From Prosapia bicincta (lineage: Eukaryota > Arthropoda > Insecta > Hemiptera > Cercopidae), in contig JBAIZL010000003.1 of NCBI GenBank assembly GCA_036971475.1, positions 107,835,070 to 107,899,069 on the forward strand: a stretch of DNA of 64,000 nt, given 5' to 3'. The number at the start of each line of letters is the position of its first letter. Position 1 is the first letter of the stretch. Shown piece after piece: positions 56,822 through 64,000 of this stretch. A program made the translations under genes and the position numbers. The notes beneath the pieces are model-generated. The model worked only from the letters and a program-made list of their open reading frames with translations, was not told the origin of the DNA and searched no databases.

Positions 56822-58225
56822 ATACAATTTTTTAAATTAAATTTTCTAAATTTTTTAAATTCATTTTATGTTGGACATATGGTTCTGTTTCATGCCTTAA
56901 TAATCTAATAACAGTTAGATGAGGCAAATTATAGTTAAAAAATTGCAAGTAAACAGTGAAATACCGACAAAATATTAGAAAACAGTTTATTAAATTTAAA
57001 ACCTGAAAAATCATGTAACCCGAAATATTTTAGGAATTATATTTACTTAAAGTGCAATTTAATGTTAATGAACTTTATACACATACAACTCGTGCTTTTC
57101 GCGTTTGATGAAGGGTAATAATTACATACACTCTAAAGTGAAATCGAAATAAATTTTTTTTAGACGCCATATATGTATAATGTATATATACATATATTTA
57201 ATTTATATTTTACATTTAAGTACATTTTTCTGGTTATCCTATCTTTAAAGTATTTTTCTTTGTTGACACGTTTGGAAATAACTCCATTCTCAATACATCT
57301 ATTGATTTGTAAAACATATTTTTATTCTGTCTATAAGAATATTCCGTTCGAAAGTTTTATACTTCATTATTAACCGGATCGATTAGATTTTATTTATAAT
57401 TCTTTACAACATCTTGTAAAATAAATTGAATTTGGCGCTTTTTGAAAGAAAAACTGAGTTGGCAACATTCGGGACGTTATGAAGGTTAATTAGCTTTTAT
57501 AACATGGAGAGGGAAACATAACTCAGTTAGGAAGTCCTTCTAGATGCCCTAATTATTCACACATATTTGCTGTGGGATTTCTGATACGAATCTAGACCTT
57601 TTGTCTGGGTTTTTACAATCACGTTTAAATAAATCACAATAAATCAGGGAATATCATTATTTACATTCAGACAGGGCTAGAGCAACGTGTGCTTAAACAG
57701 AAAGGCTGAGCTGTGGGTTCGTGAAATTAATTCCCGTTCAAGTGGCTTGTTAATGAAGTTGATTAATAAACCGCTTTTGTGAGGTGCCTGAATATACAGT
57801 GGAGCGAAAACTTGATTAAGGTGAAATCAGGAGCAAGTGGTTTTATACAGGCAGGCCTGGTGTTGCCTGGTTCTATCTGGAACATTTTACGATGCATCTT
57901 GAGCATTAAGAAGTCCTAATAGAAAGTGACATATGAAATCCATATGGCAAGAGATATAGTGAAATATAAACAGAAGTCGAGTAAAATTACTCATTTTACT
58001 CAAAAATTGTGTAATATTATTGATTCTTTATTTTAGTAAATTCCTCCTATTTCGCACATTCTCTTGATACATGCATATCTCATGGGCAAAATTTCAAACG
58101 TTCATAAAATAGATTTTTATTGATCCAATCAAGTTCACATAAATGTTTGTTAACCTATCTTGAATAGCAATTGATGTTAATGAATTTTTTTTCAAATATT
58201 TATTCAATAATTAAATTATAAAATA
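56820..58225. other. Gene-poor stretch with a repeat fragment
   Basis: 57,180-57,310 contains a diverged relative of part of the 550-bp unit (ACATTTTTCTGG..., TTGACACGTTTGGAAATAAC). 57,680-57,900 is less AT-rich and non-repetitive. No gene. Confidence 0.45.
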
Positions 58226-58231
58226 TGTTGG

Positions 58232-58316
58232 GTACAGCCGGATTCGAACTAAGAATCTTCATGTTCGAAGTCTAGCGTGCCTTGGCATTGCGCAAACTTT
58301 CCAATACCGAGAAATA
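58232..58316 (-). repeat. tRNA-like sequence, probably a SINE head or tRNA relic
   Basis: On the minus strand, GCGCAATGCCAAGG (about 58,294-58,280) resembles an A box and GTTCGAATCCG (58,249-58,239) is a near-perfect B box at tRNA spacing. The T and acceptor stems do not pair properly, so a functional tRNA is unlikely. Confidence 0.45.
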
Positions 58317-58329
58317 TATTTCTCAAACA

Positions 58330-59285
58330 TATATATGAATTATTTTCCCCCCCTATCTGGTTGTCGTCGAAATCTCCATTGTACAACCTTAAAGTGTGGC
58401 CATGGTTACCACACAAAATCATAAATAATGCTCTAGCGTAGCTAAAATAATTTTTTTAAAAATAATTTCAGTAGGATTTTTTAAAAGTTTTTAAAAAATA
58501 TTCCTTGTTTATACTTTTATATAATTTGTATATTTTACTATGTTGTTTTAAGATATTAATTGTTTATTACTATTGTGATTAAGTAGTTTGTGCAGAATTA
58601 AATTAGTTGTTAGGTTATTGTATTTAAATTTTGTTTAGTAGATTTTTTCCCTTAAATTTGATTATATTCTACAAGATTTTGGAGTACTCTCGATTCTTTG
58701 TATTGGTGAAGCTTTGTAGTATTATTTAATTTGGTGGAATTTTAGTTTTAGTTCTTGAACTGGAATAAAAGCTGACTATCTAAGGTACTTAAACTTAAAA
58801 TTTGAACCTAAAAGCTTTAATTTTATTAAATTTTGACGTGACTTTCAGTCCTTTAATTGGCAAAAGCTGGTTATGAAGTTGGTTTTAAAGTTGACAAAAG
58901 CATTAAAAATTGTAGAAACTCTTTTAAAATTCTAAAAATCAACCTTTTCATTTTATCAAAATTCGTATAGTTGAATATGTTATTTGTGTTAAAAATTCAT
59001 ATGAGAAGAGATATTTTAGCGGCATTTACCATGGAATATACAAATTGCGTGAAGTGAATAATCTGTACCCATTGAGAAATTATGTCTCGGCAGGGGGAAC
59101 TAAAGTGCGTTTTACAAGCTTATAGATAATTTAGAGAGAAAATTAAGATAAAGAGAAAACTCGTTTCGGGCTGTAAACAAGTGCTGCTAACATTTAGGGC
59201 GAAAATGTTCAAAGTGCAAATATCAATAAACGTTTAATTTTTATTACAAATTTGCTCTCACTGGTTATTATTATTTATTAATAGA
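58330..59285. other. Gene-poor AT-rich stretch
   Basis: Low-complexity TTTTAAA-rich sequence at 58,450-58,960. No gene. Confidence 0.4.
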
Positions 59286-59289
59286 AACT

Positions 59290-59689
59290 CGGAGGGACCT
59301 TACCGGTGTAGAGCACTTACCTACAGCCTTTGTACACTCTTCCCATCCTTACCACTGTATAGCTTAGCAGAATCCAATGATGTTGAATTTTCTAATATCC
59401 ACTGGCCATCCAAACCACTTTCGTCTTGCAGCTGCCAATGCAGGGCACTCACAGAGCACGTGGACCGGGTTTTCCTCTTGGTGGCATCTCTTGGTGACAG
59501 GAGACCTAGATCTTCCAACCGTTTATTAAACCCCCTCAGATTCCCATGGCCAGTGACCGGCTCTACAGTAACTGTGAGTTAAGATCTTCTTCAGAAGAGT
59601 AGCTCTTTGCCCCAAATATCTTCCTGGTATACCCACAGTCCCTTGGATTTGTTGCATCCCAAAGTCGCATTTCATTATTCCCGGCACAA

Positions 59690-59743
<54 letters not shown>

Positions 59744-60095
59744 CCGTAAATCTCTTGTGTATGTCCTGAGGCGGGATGACCACTGCCCTCAGCAACGGTC
59801 TTTGACTTATACACCTTTGTTTTGCTAAGACATCCATTGTCTCATTTCCTATCCTGTCCTGGAATCCAGTTTAGATTGAGCGTTCCCAAGGTCTGTCAGA
59901 GAAGCTATGGGCTCCAGCCACCAGCTTAGAGCTGGCACTACCCTCAGCAATGGTCCTTGACTTATTCACCTTTGTTTTGCTAAGACATCCATTGTCTCAT
60001 TTCCTATCCTGTCCTGAAATCCAGTTTAGATTGAGCGTTCCCAAGGTCTGTCAGAGAAGCTATGGGTGAGCTGGCACTACCCTCACCGTCCGTAC
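59290..60095 (-). pseudogene. LINE remnant: RNase H and C-terminal zinc finger
   Basis: Read on the minus strand, pieces of the end of a LINE ORF2 appear in order but in shifting frames. An RNase H fragment (NETMDVLAKQR, the G-NE-D-LAK motif, from about 59,837) is followed by THSYCRAGHWPWESEG, then the C-terminal finger CHQEENPVHVLCECPALAAARRKWFG at about 59,490-59,410. A (TA)n tract (59,693-59,740) has grown inside the coding part, and the RNase H end is tandemly duplicated with a 155-bp period (59,786-59,940 and 59,941-60,090). It is distinct from the two larger LINEs in the window and clearly dead. Confidence 0.75.
59693..59740. repeat. (TA)n microsatellite inside the LINE remnant
   Basis: TA run that interrupts former coding sequence. 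Confidence 0.95.
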
Positions 60096-60099
60096 AATT

Positions 60100-60985
60100 A
60101 TTTTAAAACGTTTACAAACTTAACAATAACATATTCCTCAGTTGATTTCCCATATATTTAAAAAAATAGGTTTTAAGTGAATTAGTTGACTTATGATTTG
60201 TTTAACGTGACGAAAATTGAATCAAACCTCTGTCTGAAATTTATTTTGTTTAAAACACTATTAACAAAACTGAGCTAAGGATACAATTTATCAAATATAA
60301 TTGCTATTAAATCTAATAGTATAATTGAAATAATTAAAATAAATGTTTGTTAAAATTCTCAAGAACAGTTACATTTTAAAATATAAATACTTCTTAAATA
60401 AGTATTTATCAAAAATTGATTTATTTATTGCTTTAGAAATATTGAGTAGTAGGCGATTAATATTTCAAAGCAATTTGTCAACCTAGCACGCTGCAAACGA
60501 AATCAAATTTGTTAACTTTCCGATAAAACTCTGAAAGCGACGGGATATTTTATCGCACGGAACCGTCAGTAGGACGTTTACTCCACAGAGACGTTAGGTA
60601 TTCGCGGCTAAATAAAATCACATTGTTGTGTGTTGTACTCAAACACAAGCCAAGATAAACATTTCTAAAATGAAATTGTGAAGGCTTTTGCATCTCACTG
60701 TACCGCGTATTCATCACGTATTGTTTCAGAAGTACTGTAAACAGAAGAATACACGGTAAGTCTCAATCCGAGCGTAAGTTAAGGATCGTTTGAAATGTTT
60801 ACGAAAAATTCTACAACAGTAAAAACATATTACATTGAGAATATATAAAGCATTAAATATATTATAGTGTTCTTGGTACATTGGAAATATTTTTTTGGTT
60901 TTAATTTTTGTAGTTGTAAGAGAACAATTAGATTGATTAGTAGGATGATAGTAGTAGAACTGATTGAACATGAGTGGGATTTGGG
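60100..60985. other. Gene-poor AT-rich stretch
   Basis: 60,470-60,720 is less AT-rich and non-repetitive (CGACGGGATATTTTATCGCA). No gene. Confidence 0.4.
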
Positions 60986-60992
60986 AGGGGGC

Positions 60993-61135
60993 ATATATAT
61001 ATATATATATAGATAGATAGATATATTATTATATATGGTGATGTTTTCTTGTTATATAATTAAAAAATTAAAATATTCCAAAAACTAGACTACTTTTAAT
61101 ACATATATTATTCAAAGCTTTTCGTCGATAAAACA
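60993..61135 (+). repeat. Member of the TA-bordered foldback family (half element)
   Basis: GGTGATGTTTTCTTGTTATA and ATTCAAAGCTTTTCGTCGAT match arms seen at 43,102-43,342 and 56,588-56,757. TA/GATA repeats border it on the left, and a CA-TA run begins 20 bases to the right. Confidence 0.55.
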
Positions 61136-61154
61136 GTACATGTTCATAAACAGT

Positions 61155-61155
<1 letters not shown>

Positions 61156-61246
<91 letters not shown>
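61156..61246. repeat. (CA)n-(TA)n microsatellite
   Basis: CA run to about 61,180, then TA to 61,246. Confidence 0.95.
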
Positions 61247-61249
<3 letters not shown>

Positions 61250-61250
<1 letters not shown>

Positions 61251-62070
61251 GTACTTCGCCTTCCTTTTAGATCGTTAGAACTATTATAATCAAGATAGAG
61301 CCTAAATTTACCTAATGTTAGGCAGTAATTATACTTGAAAACATATTGTTCCATTACGTAGGACTTTTATATTCGTAATAATGTTAATCACGATAGTGAA
61401 GGAGTTTTGTACGGAGTGAGTGTTTCCTTGGGAGTCATTAAGTGAGACAACGGGACGTTTCTTAACCGCCATTATGTCGTGTGTACAACTTAACAGTTCC
61501 TAGACTAATATGTCTGCGCAACAGTTCCATTGTTCCTCCCGCAGTGACAAAACGCTGTCACGTACACATCCGGCCAAGTTATTTGGCCAATTTGCAGTCA
61601 TTGTAACATCTGTGCACCATACACTGACCTAACATATTACATCAACTAGGCTTCAATCTGTGATGATAATGTTTTGTAATTAACGCTTATAATCGGACAA
61701 GAGCTTTACCGACTCTGTTATAGGTTTAAAATTAATTACTTTTTATTAAAGAGAAATAAATGGTTGAAAAACATCGCATTAAAGCTGCAATACAAGAAAA
61801 GAAAAGCAAGAAGATTGCAAGAAGTTTCCTTCTTATATATAACCTTTTGTTTTAAAACTATATGAACAAATATGTTATATTTCTAGTTTGGTTGTGAATT
61901 TTATATGATAAATGTTACGTATTTACGCGTAGGACAAGGCATTTAATTCTCTAATAGTCTCACCTGATATCATTTCAGTAATTTTCTCTCTAAACCTAAC
62001 TTCCAAGCCAATAAGTTATAATGAGTTTAATAATTGAAAGATGCGTTTTCAAAATTTAATTATATAGGTT
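61250..62070. other. Gene-poor stretch
   Basis: 61,380-61,640 is moderately GC-rich and unique in the window (GGCCAAGTTATTTGGCCAAT is a short inverted repeat). No gene. Confidence 0.4.
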
Positions 62071-62071
62071 C

Positions 62072-62073
<2 letters not shown>

Positions 62074-62111
<38 letters not shown>
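62074..62111. repeat. (CA)n microsatellite
   Basis: About 19 CA units. Confidence 0.95.
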
Positions 62112-62115
<4 letters not shown>

Positions 62116-62200
62116 GTGGAACGCGGACCGCGCCGCCCGCGGGCCGTCCTGCCCCGCACGGGCCACCGGCGCGGCCGCTTCCACCCTTCACCCCATCGCA
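62112..62200. other. Short GC-rich island
   Basis: About 90 bases of very high GC (CGCGGACCGCGCCGCCCGCG, GGCGCGGCCGCTTCC) begin abruptly at the end of the CA run and fade by about 62,200. Open frames cross it in both directions (62,034-62,354 plus; 62,049-62,234 minus), but I recognise no protein. It could be a fragment of a GC-rich gene or element, or an assembly artefact. Confidence 0.5.
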
Positions 62201-62359
62201 AGCTCAGAATTCTGACAGGGCTTATCCTAGCCAAACTAGGATACTGTGCAATGATCCGCCAAAATCAGCCAGAGAACAGGTCACTGGACTTTATTATACA
62301 AAACCTAACTTGCTGAAATTTAACCCCTTGGGTACGTATTTCCCGGGGGAATGAGTTCT

Positions 62360-62980
62360 TTGAAGGCATCTTTTTGGCGAAATGACCCTTTGGTTTTAGG
62401 AGTGTGTAAAAAATCTGTTTTAAATAAAAACACTATTGTTTTGTTGGCAAGTTAGTAAAAATTACATTTTTATTTTACCCTTAGTTTTGAAAGTACAGCC
62501 CATTTTGCAATTTCCTTATTTTAACTAGCTCTTTAAAATATTAGCAATTTATTTCTGTTTAGTATTATTTTATCTCTTCTTTTATATTCTAACATATTCA
62601 CATTTCAACGTCAGTGGTATGTCTTTACTCAGTTAACCCTTTCTTTTACGCCTTCTATACAAAATTTAAGTAAACTTCTTACTGAATTTATGTTAACACC
62701 AAAAGTTATAAGAAAAACAATTGTTAGTTATATTAACTGAAAAGTGTAATTTAATTATGTTTATTTAATCCTTCAATATTCAAAATCAAATTTGTTTCAT
62801 TTTTTAAAATAAAACTGTCTTTATCTTTGACAATACCTTTTTCAAACCCTTTGAAATAAACAATCATTTTATGATTTTGCAAATCCTGAACGTTTGATTT
62901 TAAACTCTAGTACATAAAACTAGACAATGGAACTTTTAAAAAGTGACTTCATCAACAAATAACTTTAACCCTTTTAATTT
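62360..62980. other. AT-rich stretch
   Basis: Low-complexity AT-rich DNA without a gene. Confidence 0.4.
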
Positions 62981-62984
62981 AAAA

Positions 62985-63125
62985 ACTGATCCTTTGAATA
63001 ACATAAGTTATATTACTAAACAATCTTATCCCATTTAAAACACCATTAAACCTTTTGAAAAACATAAGTTCTATCACTAAACAAACTTATCCATTTGAAA
63101 TAATTAATATTTTAAAAAACATGAG
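62985..63125 (+). repeat. Degenerate tandem repeat, about 60-bp period
   Basis: CCTTTGAATAACATAAGTTA (62,992), CCTTTTGAAAAACATAAGTT (63,051) and ATTTTAAAAAACATGAGTTA (63,108) head three units sharing ACTAAACAA and CTTATCC words. Confidence 0.55.
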
Positions 63126-64000
63126 TTATACCAACCAACAATTTCTTATACTTCTATAACTAATTAAACAAACATATTACATCTTAACTTGATATTCTTA
63201 GCCTAACAATTGATTTACGAGACCCACATAATCTTTGCTGAATATTTACTTTTTATTTTATTGTCTACTTTAAATCAAAGAAATTGTTCCACATTTTAGT
63301 TTTGTCCCCTTTTTACTATTTCACAACCCTTTTATTTTAATTCCAAATAATTTTGTAAACCCTTAAGTCCCTTTATATTTTAATTAAATCTGATTTATAA
63401 ATGTTAATTAATTTTTCAATAATTAACTTTAATTTATTCACATTAATTTTTAATAACCCTTTCTTATTAATTAATTTTAATTGCTTATTATTTATTAATA
63501 TTAATTAATTTTCATTATATGCCTTTAACTCTTTCTCATTTAATAATTTTATTTAATTACCATTTAATAATTTTAAATATTTAACATTGGTCTAAAATAC
63601 TAAAAAAAGAATCCTTTTCTGTTGAGTCATCGGTCTTATTTGACTTATTTTGCACCAAACTCATTAAGAAAAATTTCTTAACACCTGTTTACATTTTATT
63701 CAATTATTGCTAATTTTTTTTATTTAAAAAGTCTTTAATTTCTATCATTTACTTAATTAATTTCTTTCCTAAACAATTTATAACTTTCTATATTTAACAA
63801 AATTTCCAATTTACTAACAATTTAATTCTATTTCATATTTATAAACTTGTTTGGAGGACTCCTCTATTTTGTGTTGGGAATTTCCCCCACTAACCACTAC
63901 CCCCTCTAGTTCATGAATTAAACAAAGCCATTGTTTGATATCTTCACATTTTTAAAAAGAAATTTGAAATTGAATTATTTAAAATGTCAACTTTCCCAAA
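63126..64000. other. Very AT-rich low-complexity stretch
   Basis: TTAATTAATT-rich sequence with no gene. 63,850-63,915 is a brief GC-richer patch. Confidence 0.4.

Noticed and set aside
58232..58316. Functional tRNA gene
   Set aside because: The B box is good but the T and acceptor stems do not pair and there is no clean anticodon arm.
61112..61354. Minus-strand frame with Ile-Tyr and Val-Cys runs
   Set aside because: Translation of TA and CA repeats.

Overview
This window looks like arthropod, most likely insect, nuclear DNA. It is strongly AT-rich, full of (TA)n, (CA)n and (CT)n microsatellites, has scattered TTAGG-like words (for example GGTTAGGTTA near 30,765) and an insect-type errantivirus. 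I found no convincing ordinary host protein-coding gene. The coding capacity that can be supported belongs to mobile elements.

Layout. 1-8010 is copy A of an old segmental duplication whose copy B lies at about 41,797-46,440 in the same orientation. Three islands inside it remain about 94-95% alike over 200+ bases while the DNA between has drifted; the middle island looks like a TATA/Initiator core promoter. Copy A also carries a 26-bp minisatellite (1,207-2,905 and 3,202-3,328). 8-24.8 kb is gene-poor DNA with dispersed repeats, microsatellites, a decayed hAT transposon with 8-bp target duplications (18,551-20,565) and a tRNA-derived SINE. 24,858-28,170 is a truncated, broken RNase H-type LINE. 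33,691-39,663 is a full-length I-group LINE with an 11-bp target duplication, two ORFs and structured ends, broken by two stops and one frameshift. 47,037-48,688 holds three near-identical 550-bp tandem units. 49,071-56,534 is a young complete errantivirus on the minus strand (LTRs almost identical; gag, pol and env all recognisable; one stop in pol). 59,290-60,095 is a remnant of another LINE. The last 4 kb is AT-rich, apart from a short, strikingly GC-rich patch beside a (CA)n run.

How parts work together. In the errantivirus, Gag and Pol are linked by a -1 frameshift site, and env is reached by splicing from a leader donor upstream of gag to an acceptor in the end of pol. In the I-group LINE, ORF1 ends and ORF2 begins in one frame, separated only by two stop codons, which suggests stop-restart translation. 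Several dispersed short elements carry a hammerhead-ribozyme-like core (CTGANGA, hairpin, GAAA) of the kind known from Penelope-like elements. Alignments and mismatch counts were made by eye, and no database search was possible.
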